DNA from: Agromyces luteolus
GTDB taxonomy: Bacteria > Actinomycetota > Actinomycetes > Actinomycetales > Microbacteriaceae
Assembly (NCBI RefSeq): GCF_009729855.1
Contig: NZ_WODA01000008.1
Coordinates: 1-64,000, forward strand
DNA length: 64,000 nucleotides
Direction of reading: 5' to 3'
Of the stretch, positions 53,701 through 61,425 are shown piece by piece. Both the position numbers and the translations under genes were made by a program. Under the pieces are notes generated by a model. The model was not told the DNA's origin. It was given only the letters and a program-made list of their open reading frames with translations, and made no database searches. Each line of letters starts with the position of its first letter. The stretch's first letter is position 1.

Positions 53701-54179
53701 AGCAGATCCGCGAGCTGTTCGGCGACCTGTCGGTCGTCGACACCGCGGACTACCTCTACGGACTGCGGCCCGGCTCCGAGCACGTCGTGGAGATCGACCG
53801 GGGCGTCCGCCTCTACGCCGGTCTCGAGGCGATCGGCGAGGCGGACGACAAGGGCATGCGCACCGTCATGACGATCCTGAACGGCCAGCTCCGGCCGGTC
53901 TTCGTCCGAGACCGCAGCATCACCGTCGAGTCCCGGGCGGCCGAGAAGGCGGATGCCTCGCAGCCGGGTCACATCGCGGCGCCGTTCTCCGGCGTGGTGA
54001 CCCTGCAGGTCGAGACCGGTGCCGAGATCGAGGCGGGCCAGGCCGTGGCATCCATCGAGGCGATGAAGATGGAGGCCGCGATCACGTCGCCGGTCGCCGG
54101 TGTCGTCGAGCGGGTCGCCATCCCGAAGACCCAGCAGGTGGAGGCGGGTGATCTGCTCGTCGTCGTACGCCCGGGTTAG
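50775..54179 (+). CDS. pyc: Pyruvate carboxylase
   Basis: This 1134-residue enzyme carboxylates pyruvate to oxaloacetate. The biotin carboxylase domain (about 1-450) begins MFSKILVANRGEIAIRAFRAA and has GGGGRGMRRV and HIEVQVLAD. The carboxyltransferase domain (about 520-810) has TETTFRDAHQSLLATRVRT and HLHTHDTAGGQ. The C-terminal biotinyl domain ends with SIEAMKMEAAI, Lys being biotinylated. It is the full single-chain form, used for anaplerosis. AAAGG precedes ATG 50775. Confidence 0.97.
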   Translation: MFSKILVANRGEIAIRAFRAAVELGAKTVAVFPYEDRNSLHRLKADEAYQIGEQGHPVRAYLDVSEIIRVAKESGADAIYPGYGFLSENPELAQAAADAGITFIGPPTRVLEMAGNKVTAKQQAIAAGVPVLKSTEPSTDVEALLAQADEIGFPIFAKAVAGGGGRGMRRVDKREDLRRSLEEAMREADSAFGDPTMFLEQAVLRPRHIEVQVLADATGETVHLFERDCSVQRRHQKVVEIAPAPNLSDDVRESLYRDAVAFAKSIGYVNAGTVEFLLDTAGERAGQHVFIEMNPRIQVEHTVTEEVTDVDLVVAQMRIAAGEALEDLGLTQDRIHLRGAALQCRITTEDPTANFRPDTGKITTYRSPGGAGIRLDGGTVNPGAQISPHFDSMLAKLICRGRDYQQAVTRTKRALAEFRIRGVSTNIPFLQAVMDDPHFMSGDLSTSFIDERPQLVRGRVSKDRGTKILNWLADVTVNQPNGPAPTTVSPAEKLPEIDLTAPAPAGSRQRLLELGPTGFAAALRAQTPLAVTETTFRDAHQSLLATRVRTKDLVAVAPYVSRMTPQLLSVEAWGGATYDVALRFLGEDPWERLGALREALPNINIQMLLRGRNTVGYTPYPTEVTDAFVQEAATTGVDIFRIFDALNDVAQMRPAIEAVLATGTAIAEVAVCYTGDLLDPREDLYTLDYYLRLADEIVAAGAHVLAIKDMAGLLRPAAAEKLVAALRERFDLPVHLHTHDTAGGQLATLLAASRAGVDAVDVASAPMAGTTSQPSASALVASLAHTDRDTGIPLDAVSDLEPYWEAVRRIYRPFESGLPGPTGRVYHHEIPGGQLSNLRQQAIALGLADDFELIEDMYAAANEILGRVPKVTPSSKVVGDLALHLAAVKADPADFAANPEKYDVPDSVIGFMAGELGDLPGGWPEPFRTKVLAGRDVRVGVAELTHAQRRGLAEPGVERQALLNSLLFPAPTRQFEQIRELFGDLSVVDTADYLYGLRPGSEHVVEIDRGVRLYAGLEAIGEADDKGMRTVMTILNGQLRPVFVRDRSITVESRAAEKADASQPGHIAAPFSGVVTLQVETGAEIEAGQAVASIEAMKMEAAITSPVAGVVERVAIPKTQQVEAGDLLVVVRPG

Positions 54180-54216
54180 ACTCGGGACTGTTCCGCACTG
54201 ATGAGGAGGGGAATCG

Positions 54217-55578
54217 GTGGCAGAGCACGATGACGATACGAACCGCGGCACCCGCCGCCCCGTCTCCCGGACCACCGCCGACCGTGCGCGGTCGGGCGGT
54301 GCGCACGCGGCCGACGACGTCGACGTCCACGTCGACCTTCCACCGGCTCCGGCTCGGGTCATGCCCGACGACGAGGTGGCCGTTGCGATCGACGACGTCG
54401 CCGTCGACCCGGGCGACCTGACGGCGGTGACGACGGGAACGACCTCCGTCGACGTGGTGCCCGCCCTGGCGGGAGCCGCCTACCGTTCCGCCGGTCGACA
54501 CGACGCGTCGCCGTACGGCGCGCTCCTCGCGGCCGACGGTGCACGGCTGCGTCGTGAGCGGGTCACGACCGACACCGGCTCGCACGTCGCGATCGTCGCG
54601 GACGGCGAGTCGGCGGTCGTCCCGGCCGAGGTGCCGGAGACGGCGGAGTCGCTGACGGCGGACCGCCTGATCGACGTCAACCGCACCACGCGACCGGCCC
54701 CCCAGGGCGGCATGAACCGGCTCCTCTACGAGGCCACCTTCCACCTGGTCAACCTCGGGGACTCGGCGAAGGTCCGAGCCCACAAGGAGATGAGCGAGCG
54801 CATCCGTCGCCGGTTCGAGGGCGGGGCGCGCTTCGTCCCGGTCCTCACGCGCAAGGGCGGCGTCGGCAAGACGACCGTGACCGCGCTCCTCGGCATGGCC
54901 CTCGCGGACGCGCGCGACGATCGGATCATCGCGATCGATGCGAACCCGGATCGGGGCACGCTGGCGGAACGGGTCGATCGGCAGACGAGGGAGACGGTGC
55001 GCGACGTCGTCGCGAAGGCATCGTCGATCGGCGGCTACACCGACTTCTCGAGGTTCGTCTCGCGCGATGGGACGCGACTCGACATCCTCGCTTCCGACAC
55101 CGATCCCACGCTGTCCGAGGCGTTCGACGACAACGACTACAACGTCGTCGCCGGGCTCGCGGCACGCTACTACTCGCTCGTGCTCACCGACTGCGGCACG
55201 GGCATCGTCCACTCGGTGATGCGGGCCACGCTGCAGCGGGCCGACTCGATCGTGATCGTCTCGGGCGGCAGCGTCGACGAGGCGCGACTCGCCAGCGAGA
55301 CGCTCACCTGGCTCGAGGCGAACGGGTACGGCGAGCTCGTGCGCAACGCCGTCGTCGCGATCAACCTGGCCACGCAGGGCACGCATCTCGTCAAGGTCGA
55401 CGAGATCGAGGCCCACTTCCAGTCTCGCGTGCGCGAGATCGTGCGGATCCCGTACGACCCGCAGCTCGCAGCGGGGTCGGTGGTGAACTGGAGCGACCTG
55501 CGTCCGGTGACCCAGCACTCGGCCCGCGAACTCGCCGCCCTCGTGGTGGAAGGCCTGCCCGTCGAACGCGGGCACTGA
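54217..55578 (+). CDS. EspI/MinD-like P-loop ATPase with long disordered N-terminus
   Basis: This encodes 453 residues. Residues 1-160 are acidic and low complexity. Then [22 protein letters not shown] leads to the P-loop KGGVGKTT (213-220), [25 protein letters not shown] and a C-terminal helix-rich region. This layout matches the EspI/MinD-like ATPases linked to type VII secretion loci in actinobacteria. No ESX component is nearby. GAGGAGGGG precedes the GTG. It lies in an apparent pyc-ATPase-def unit. Confidence 0.8.
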   Translation: MAEHDDDTNRGTRRPVSRTTADRARSGGAHAADDVDVHVDLPPAPARVMPDDEVAVAIDDVAVDPGDLTAVTTGTTSVDVVPALAGAAYRSAGRHDASPYGALLAADGARLRRERVTTDTGSHVAIVADGESAVVPAEVPETAESLTADRLIDVNRTTRPAPQGGMNRLLYEATFHLVNLGDSAKVRAHKEMSERIRRRFEGGARFVPVLTRKGGVGKTTVTALLGMALADARDDRIIAIDANPDRGTLAERVDRQTRETVRDVVAKASSIGGYTDFSRFVSRDGTRLDILASDTDPTLSEAFDDNDYNVVAGLAARYYSLVLTDCGTGIVHSVMRATLQRADSIVIVSGGSVDEARLASETLTWLEANGYGELVRNAVVAINLATQGTHLVKVDEIEAHFQSRVREIVRIPYDPQLAAGSVVNWSDLRPVTQHSARELAALVVEGLPVERGH

Positions 55579-55591
55579 ACACGGAGCACCA

Positions 55592-56083
55592 TTGCCGGAA
55601 CGTCCCATTCGCCTGTTCGGCGATCCCGTCCTGAAGACCGTCTCGAGCCCCGTCGACCTCGTCGACGACCGCGTCCGATCCCTCGTCGAAGACCTCGTCG
55701 ACAGCGTCCGGCTACCCGGGCGCGCGGGCGTCGCGGCCCCCCAGATCGGCGTGAACCTCCGTGTGTTCAGCTACAACGTCGACGGCGAGATCGGCTACAT
55801 CATCAACCCGGTCCTCGTCGAGGTCACGGGCGATCCGGAGCTCGTCGACGAGGGCTGCCTCTCGGTCCCCGGGCTCTGGCACAAGACGCCGCGGCATCCG
55901 TTCGCCCGCGTCCGCGGGATCGACCTCGAGGGGAACGAGATCGAGCTCGCCGGCGAGGGGCTCATGGCGCAGGCGCTGCAGCACGAGACCGACCACCTCG
56001 ACGGCGTGCTCTACCTCGATCGCCTCGAGAAGGACGAGCGTCGCGCGGCGATGCGTGCCGTGCGCGAATCCGACTGGTTCTGA
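55592..56083 (+). CDS. def: Peptide deformylase
   Basis: This 163-residue metalloenzyme removes the N-formyl group from nascent proteins. Its three motifs are [17 protein letters not shown] and QHETDHLDG, carrying the metal-binding Cys and two His plus catalytic Glu. The start is a rare TTG at 55592 with GGAG 6 bases upstream; the first ATG would remove essential sequence. It begins 13 bases after the ATPase gene. Confidence 0.95.
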   Translation: MPERPIRLFGDPVLKTVSSPVDLVDDRVRSLVEDLVDSVRLPGRAGVAAPQIGVNLRVFSYNVDGEIGYIINPVLVEVTGDPELVDEGCLSVPGLWHKTPRHPFARVRGIDLEGNEIELAGEGLMAQALQHETDHLDGVLYLDRLEKDERRAAMRAVRESDWF

Positions 56084-56136
56084 TTCCCCGGCGCAGCCCG
56101 CACGACGCAGCGTCGTCGACGGCATGACGGCGAGAC

Positions 56137-56174
56137 GACGGATGCCCCACGGCGCGAGCCGCGGGGCATCCGTC
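56137..56174. terminator. Bidirectional hairpin terminator between def and the acyl-CoA ligase
   Basis: GACGGATGCCCC (56137-56148) pairs perfectly with GGGGCATCCGTC (56163-56174). The loop itself folds as CGGC/GCCG closing a GCGA tetraloop. It lies between two converging genes and can terminate both. No T-run follows. Confidence 0.75.
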
Positions 56175-56185
56175 TCGAGGTCGGG

Positions 56186-58021
56186 TCAGCTGATGATCGA
56201 GTGGCCCTCGGTCGCCGGAGCGCCCGAGTAGAGGCCGTCGATCTCGCCGGAGAAGTCCTCGAGGATGACGTTGCGCTTGATGCTCATCTTCGGCGTGAGG
56301 TGACCGCTGTCCTCCGTGAACTCGATCGGGAGGATCACGAACTTCCGGATCGACTCGGCGCGCGACACGTTCTCGTTCGCGGCGTCGATCGCGCGCTGCA
56401 CCTCGGCGAGCACCACGGGGCTCTTCGCTGCCTCGTCGACGCTCATCCCGGCGTCCTCCCCGTGGTTGTTCAGCCACACCGGGAGCATCTCGGGATCGAG
56501 CGTGACGAGTGCCGAGATGAACGGCTTCTGGTCGCCGACGACGACGACCTGGCCGACCAGCGGGTTCGCGCGGATCGGGTCCTCGAGGGCGGCGGGGGCG
56601 ACGTTCTTGCCGCCGGCCGTCACGATGATCTCCTTCTTCCGCCCGGTGATGGTGAGGAAGCCGTCGGAATCGAACTCGCCGACGTCGCCCGTCTTGAACC
56701 ACTCGCCGTCGAAGGTGTCGGCCGTGGCCTCGGGGTTCTTCCAGTACTCCTTGAAGACGTTGATGCCCTTGACCTGGATCTCGCCGTCGTCGGCGAGGCG
56801 CAGCGACACGCCCGGCAGCGCCGGCCCGACGGTGCCGATCTTGGACCGGTGGGCGAGGTTGACGGTCGCCGGTGCGGTGGTCTCGGTGAGGCCGTAGCCC
56901 TCGAGGATGGTGATGCCGAGCGCGTGGTAGAAGTGCCCGAGTCGGGGGCCGAGCGGGGCGGAGCCCGAGACCGCGTACTTGACGTTCCCGCCCATCGCCG
57001 CGCGCAGCTTCGAGAAGACGAGGCGATCGAACAGCGCGAACTTCAGTCGGAGCCCGAGCGGGATCTTCCCACCGGCCTCCTGCGCGGTCGAGTACGCGAC
57101 CGCCGTCTCGGCCGCGGCGTGGAAGATCTTGCCCTTGCCGCCGGCCTCGGCCTTCTGCTCCGACACGTTGTAGACCTTCTCGAACACCCGCGGCACGGCG
57201 AGCAGGAAGGTCGGCTTGAAGCTCCCGAGCGAGGGGAGGAGCTGCTTGGTGTCGGGCTGGTGGCCGACGCGGACGCCCGCGTGCACGCAGAGGACGGAGA
57301 TGAACCGGGCGAAGATGTGCGCGGTGGTGATGAACAACAGGGTCGAGGCGCCGTTCGGGTCGAGCACGACCTCTTCGAGCGCGACCGCCGAGTTGCGGCA
57401 GAGCTCGACGAAGTTCGCGTGGGTGAGCACGCAGCCCTTGGGCTTGCCCGTCGATCCGGACGTGTAGATCAGCGTGGCGATGTCGGAGCCGACGGCGAGG
57501 TTGCGGCGTCGCTCGATCTCGTCGTCGGGAACCTCGGTGCCCGACGACGAGAGCTTGTCGAGGTCGCCGAGGTCGATCTGCCAGACGTTGCGGATCGCGG
57601 GGAGGTCGGGGTGCACCTCGTCGAACCGCGCGAAGTGGTCCGCCGTCTCGAGGATGACCGCGATCGCGCCGGAGTCGCCGAGGTTCCAGCGCACCTGGGC
57701 GGGCGAGCTCGTCTCGTACACGGGAACGAGGATCGCGCCGGCGAACCACGCCGCGAAGTCGATCAGCGTCCACTCGTAGCGGGTCTTGCTCATCAGCCCG
57801 ATCTTGTCGCCGGGCCGGATGCCCGCCGCGACGAAGCCCTTCGCCAGGCGCACGACCTGCTCGTGGAACTCGCGCGTGGTGACCGGGCTCCAGCCGCCGT
57901 CGGCGGTCGGCAGGGAGAAGAGCACCGAGTCGGGCGTCGCCTTGACCCGGTCGACCAGGAGGTCGGTGGTGTTCGCGTCGGGGTCGGCGGGGACCAGGGG
58001 CGCGGTGGTGAACTCGATCAC
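56186..58021 (-). CDS. Long-chain fatty acid-CoA ligase
   Basis: This 611-residue AMP-forming enzyme activates fatty acids. The P-loop-like A3 motif is YTSGSTGKPKG, and A5 is ILEGYGLTETTAP; WFKTGDVGEFDSDGFLTITGRKKEIIVTAGGKN is the A7-A8 region with the hinge. The start is GTG 58021 with AAGGAG 5 bases upstream, preferred over a farther ATG. It is FadD15-like. It is divergent from the glucokinase gene. Confidence 0.93.
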   Translation of the reverse strand: MIEFTTAPLVPADPDANTTDLLVDRVKATPDSVLFSLPTADGGWSPVTTREFHEQVVRLAKGFVAAGIRPGDKIGLMSKTRYEWTLIDFAAWFAGAILVPVYETSSPAQVRWNLGDSGAIAVILETADHFARFDEVHPDLPAIRNVWQIDLGDLDKLSSSGTEVPDDEIERRRNLAVGSDIATLIYTSGSTGKPKGCVLTHANFVELCRNSAVALEEVVLDPNGASTLLFITTAHIFARFISVLCVHAGVRVGHQPDTKQLLPSLGSFKPTFLLAVPRVFEKVYNVSEQKAEAGGKGKIFHAAAETAVAYSTAQEAGGKIPLGLRLKFALFDRLVFSKLRAAMGGNVKYAVSGSAPLGPRLGHFYHALGITILEGYGLTETTAPATVNLAHRSKIGTVGPALPGVSLRLADDGEIQVKGINVFKEYWKNPEATADTFDGEWFKTGDVGEFDSDGFLTITGRKKEIIVTAGGKNVAPAALEDPIRANPLVGQVVVVGDQKPFISALVTLDPEMLPVWLNNHGEDAGMSVDEAAKSPVVLAEVQRAIDAANENVSRAESIRKFVILPIEFTEDSGHLTPKMSIKRNVILEDFSGEIDGLYSGAPATEGHSIIS

Positions 58022-58070
58022 GGTAGCTCCTTCGGCACCGGGAGGGTCGCACGGGTTCGGGGTCGCACGA

Positions 58071-58101
58071 CCACAGCTGTGGGGTTGACTACACTCTAGT
58101 C
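58071..58101. promoter_or_regulatory. Palindromic control region between acyl-CoA ligase and glucokinase
   Basis: CCACAGCTGTGG (58071-58082) is a perfect 12-bp palindrome, and GACTA/TAGTC (58087-58091 and 58097-58101) is a second inverted repeat. TTGACT (58085-58090) could be a -35 box for the plus strand and TAGAGT a -10 box on the minus strand. The 140-base gap holds no other feature. A common regulator of both divergent genes is possible. Confidence 0.4.
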
Positions 58102-58161
58102 GGTGCAGCGGGGACCAGACCGGCTGTTCACACCCACTCATCCCGGCGAAAGGCGTTCGAC

Positions 58162-59109
58162 GTGCACGCGATCGGCATCGACATCGGCGGCACCAAGATC
58201 GCGGGCGCCGTGGTCGACGAGCTCGGCGGCATCGTCCGCTCGGCCCGGGTCCCGACGCCGGTCGACACCGCAGCGCTCGAGGACGCGGTCGTCGCGATGA
58301 TCGGCGAGCTCGCGGGCGGCGAGCGCATCGAGGCGGTCGGCGTCGCCGCGGCCGGCTTCATCGACGCCGCGCAGTCCACCGTGTACTACGCGCCCAACAT
58401 CGACTGGCGCAACGAGCCCTTCCGCGAGAAGCTCGAGGCGCGCGTCGGCGGCAGCGTCGTCGTCGAGAACGACGCGAACGCCGCAGGTTGGGCGGAGTTC
58501 CGCTTCGGTGCCGGGCGCATGGTGAGCGACATGGTCATGCTGACGATCGGCACGGGGGTCGGCGGTGCGATCGTCGCCGGCGACCGGCTCTTCCGCGGCG
58601 GGTTCGGCGCGGGGGCCGAGCTCGGGCACCTCCGCCTGGTGCCGAACGGCGTGGCCTGCGGGTGCGGCCAGCACGGATGCCTCGAGCAGTACGGCTCCGG
58701 CCGTGCGCTCATGCGCATGGCGAACGAGATCGCCGACGCCGGCGGCATCGGGCAGAACCTCGCTCGGGCGCGGGAGGAGCACGGCGCGCTCGACGGCACG
58801 ATCGTGGGCGGGCTGATCGCCGCCGAGGACCCCGGCGCGGTCGCCGCGCTGCGGCAGCTCGGGCGCTGGCTCGGCGAGGCGTCCGCGAGCCTGTCGGCGG
58901 TCCTCGACCCACAGCGCTTCGTGTTCGGCGGCGGGGTCGCGGTCGCGGGGGAACTGCTGCTCGCGCCCATCCGCGAGTCGTTCCTCGAGCACCTCCCGGC
59001 GCGCGGCTACCACCCGGAACCCGACTTCGTGATCGCCGAACTCGTCAACGACGCCGGCGTCGTCGGCGCTGCCGACCTCGCACGGGTCTGGGTCGAGGAG
59101 CACGCCTGA
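58162..59109 (+). CDS. ROK family glucokinase
   Basis: This 315-residue sugar kinase begins MHAIGIDIGGTKIAGAVVDELG, the ATP-binding phosphate-1 motif. The ROK zinc site is CGCGQHGCLEQYGSG, preceded by the His in AELGHLRLVPNG. VENDANAAGWAEF carries the catalytic Asp. No helix-turn-helix is present, so it is an enzyme and not an XylR-type repressor. GTG start with AAAGG upstream. It likely phosphorylates glucose. Confidence 0.92.
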   Translation: MHAIGIDIGGTKIAGAVVDELGGIVRSARVPTPVDTAALEDAVVAMIGELAGGERIEAVGVAAAGFIDAAQSTVYYAPNIDWRNEPFREKLEARVGGSVVVENDANAAGWAEFRFGAGRMVSDMVMLTIGTGVGGAIVAGDRLFRGGFGAGAELGHLRLVPNGVACGCGQHGCLEQYGSGRALMRMANEIADAGGIGQNLARAREEHGALDGTIVGGLIAAEDPGAVAALRQLGRWLGEASASLSAVLDPQRFVFGGGVAVAGELLLAPIRESFLEHLPARGYHPEPDFVIAELVNDAGVVGAADLARVWVEEHA

Positions 59110-59159
59110 CGCCTCCGGCGATAGGCTTGCCGGGCAGCGGGACGAGACGGAGGACCTGG

Positions 59160-59855
59160 GTGTTCTACTGGATCATGAAGCACATCGTCGTGGGGCCGAT
59201 CCTCCTCTCGATCTTCCGCCCGTGGGTCGTCGGCCTCGAGCGGGTGCCCAAGGACGGCCCCGTCATCCTCGCGTCGAACCACCTCTCCTTCATCGACTCG
59301 ATCTTCCTGCCGCTCGTCGTCGACCGGCCCGTCGTGTTCCTCGCGAAGAGCGAGTACTTCACCGGCAAGGGCCTCAAGGGCTGGGCGACGCGCATGTTCT
59401 TCCAGGCGGCCGGCCAGCTGCCGATCGACCGCTCGGGCGGCAAGGCCTCCGAGGCATCGCTGAACACCGGCCTGCGCGTGCTCGGCGAAGGGCGCATCCT
59501 CGGCATCTACCCCGAGGGCACCCGGAGCCCGGACGGCAAGCTCTACCGGGGTCGCACGGGCGTCGCCCGGATGGTCCTCGAGGCCGGCGTGCCGGTCGTG
59601 CCGGTGGCGATGATCGGGACCGCCGAGATCATGCCGATCGGCACGCGGCTGCCCAAGGTGCGGCGCGTCGGCATCGTGTTCGGCGAGCCGCTCGACTTCT
59701 CGCGCTTCCACGGCATGGAGGGCGACCGCTTCGTGCTCCGATCGGTGACCGACGAGCTCGTGTACGACCTCCGGGCGCTGAGCGACCAGGAGTACGTGGA
59801 CGTGTACGCCAGCACGCTCCGGGAGCAGCGCGCCGCCCAGACGACGTCGGGGTAA
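59160..59855 (+). CDS. plsC: 1-acyl-sn-glycerol-3-phosphate acyltransferase (PlsC)
   Basis: This 231-residue membrane-associated enzyme makes phosphatidic acid. The catalytic motif is SNHLSFIDSIF (NHx4D), and the substrate motif IYPEGTRSPDGKLYRG follows. The N-terminal MKHIVVGPILLSIFRPWVVG is a membrane-inserting segment. GGAGG precedes GTG 59160. TAGGCT lies about 35 bases upstream, so it has a short leader. It lies downstream of the glucokinase gene. Confidence 0.92.
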   Translation: MFYWIMKHIVVGPILLSIFRPWVVGLERVPKDGPVILASNHLSFIDSIFLPLVVDRPVVFLAKSEYFTGKGLKGWATRMFFQAAGQLPIDRSGGKASEASLNTGLRVLGEGRILGIYPEGTRSPDGKLYRGRTGVARMVLEAGVPVVPVAMIGTAEIMPIGTRLPKVRRVGIVFGEPLDFSRFHGMEGDRFVLRSVTDELVYDLRALSDQEYVDVYASTLREQRAAQTTSG

Positions 59856-59954
59856 CGCGTCGTCGCCCCACGGTAGGCTGGACCCACGGCGTCGCGACGT
59901 GCGGCGCCCGCTCCGTTTCAGCGCCGCGTGCGCCCGAACCCCCAGGACAGTCCA

Positions 59955-61325
59955 GTGGTACAGCTCGTCGAGCCGGTCGTGAATGCAGATCCCTCCGTGA
60001 TTGCCGGCCTCGACTATTGGCGCACGCTGCCGATCAAGCAGCAGCCGAGCTGGCCCGACGCCGAGGCCGCGCACGCGGCATCCGCCGAACTCGCCACGCT
60101 CCCACCGCTCGTGTTCGCCGGCGAGGTCGACATGCTGCGCGACCGCCTCGCGGCGGCGTCGCGCGGCGAGGCGTTCCTGCTCCAGGGCGGCGACTGCGCC
60201 GAGACCTTCGCGGGGGCGACCGCCGACCAGATCCGCAACCGGGTGAAGACCGTCCTGCAGATGGCGGTCGTGCTCACGTACGGCGCGTCGATGCCGGTCG
60301 TGAAGATGGGGCGGATGGCGGGCCAGTTCGCCAAGCCGCGTTCGAGCGACACCGAGACCCGCGGCGGCGTCACGCTGCCGGCGTACCGCGGCGACATCGT
60401 CAACGGCTACGACTTCACGCCCGAGTCGCGCGCGGCCGACCCGTCGCGCCTGCTGCAGGGCTACCACATGGCCGCGTCCACGCTGAACCTCATCCGCGCG
60501 TTCACGCAGGGCGGCTTCGCCGACCTGCGCCAGGTGCACGCGTGGAACCAGGGCTTCGCCGCCAACCCCGCGAACGCCAGGTACGAGAAGCTCGCCCGCG
60601 AGATCGATCGCGCGGTGAAGTTCATGGACGCCTGCGGGGCCGACTTCGACGAGCTGCGCCGGACCGAGTTCTACACGGGCCACGAGGGCCTGCTCATGGA
60701 CTACGAGCGCCCGATGACCCGCATCGACTCGCGCACCGGCACCCCGTACAACACGTCGGCCCACTTCATCTGGATCGGCGAGCGCACCCGCGAGCTCGAC
60801 GGCGCGCACGTCGACTTCCTGTCGCGCGTGCGGAACCCGATCGGCGTGAAGCTCGGCCCCACGACGACGCCGGAGGTCATGCTGGAGCTCGTCGAGAAGC
60901 TCGACCCGAACCGCGAGCCGGGACGCCTCACGTTCATCACGCGCATGGGCGCCGGCAAGATCCGGGACTCGCTCCCGCCGCTGCTCGAGGCGATCACGAG
61001 GGCCGACGCGAACCCGCTGTGGGTCACCGACCCGATGCACGGCAACGGCATCACGACGCCCACCGGATACAAGACGCGTCGCTTCGACGACGTGGTCGAC
61101 GAGGTCAAGGGCTTCTTCGAGGCGCACCGCGCCGCGGGCACGCACCCGGGCGGCATCCACGTCGAGCTCACCGGCGACGACGTGACCGAGTGCCTCGGCG
61201 GCTCCGAGCACATCGACGAGGACACCCTGGCCACTCGCTACGAGTCGCTCTGCGACCCGCGCCTGAACCACATGCAGTCGTTGGAGCTCGCGTTCCTGGT
61301 CGCGGAGGAGCTCGCGACGCGCTGA
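59955..61325 (+). CDS. aroG: Class II DAHP synthase
   Basis: This encodes 456 residues from GTG 59955, chosen for AGGA 8 bases upstream; an in-frame GTG at 59928 adds 9 residues. FLLQGGDCAETFAG, KMGRMAGQFAKPRSS, GFDFTPESR-like YDFTPESRAAD, and TDPMHGNGITTPTGYKTR are class II (plant-like) signatures. The enzyme condenses PEP and erythrose 4-phosphate, the first step to aromatic amino acids. TAGGCT about 75 bases upstream is the likely promoter. Confidence 0.95.
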   Translation: MVQLVEPVVNADPSVIAGLDYWRTLPIKQQPSWPDAEAAHAASAELATLPPLVFAGEVDMLRDRLAAASRGEAFLLQGGDCAETFAGATADQIRNRVKTVLQMAVVLTYGASMPVVKMGRMAGQFAKPRSSDTETRGGVTLPAYRGDIVNGYDFTPESRAADPSRLLQGYHMAASTLNLIRAFTQGGFADLRQVHAWNQGFAANPANARYEKLAREIDRAVKFMDACGADFDELRRTEFYTGHEGLLMDYERPMTRIDSRTGTPYNTSAHFIWIGERTRELDGAHVDFLSRVRNPIGVKLGPTTTPEVMLELVEKLDPNREPGRLTFITRMGAGKIRDSLPPLLEAITRADANPLWVTDPMHGNGITTPTGYKTRRFDDVVDEVKGFFEAHRAAGTHPGGIHVELTGDDVTECLGGSEHIDEDTLATRYESLCDPRLNHMQSLELAFLVAEELATR

Positions 61326-61341
61326 TCGCGGATCGACGCCG

Positions 61342-61379
61342 ACGGGCGGTCGGGCATGACGGATGCCGCGGCCGCCCGT
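61342..61379. terminator. Bidirectional hairpin terminator between aroG and the kinase gene
   Basis: ACGGGCGG (61342-61349) pairs with CCGCCCGT (61372-61379), and GGCAT/ATGCC forms an inner stem with a 5-base loop. A second GGCGCC-based hairpin follows near 61393-61412. It lies between two converging genes. Confidence 0.6.
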
Positions 61380-61425
61380 TCCGCGTCCGAGGCGCCGGCG
61401 CGTCGGCGCCACGCGCGACGGCCGA

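Noticed and set aside
49854-54362. 1500-codon minus-strand open frame running into parA
   Set aside because: Only the last 280 codons, from GTG 50696, show a real protein (ParA). The remainder is antisense to pyruvate carboxylase.
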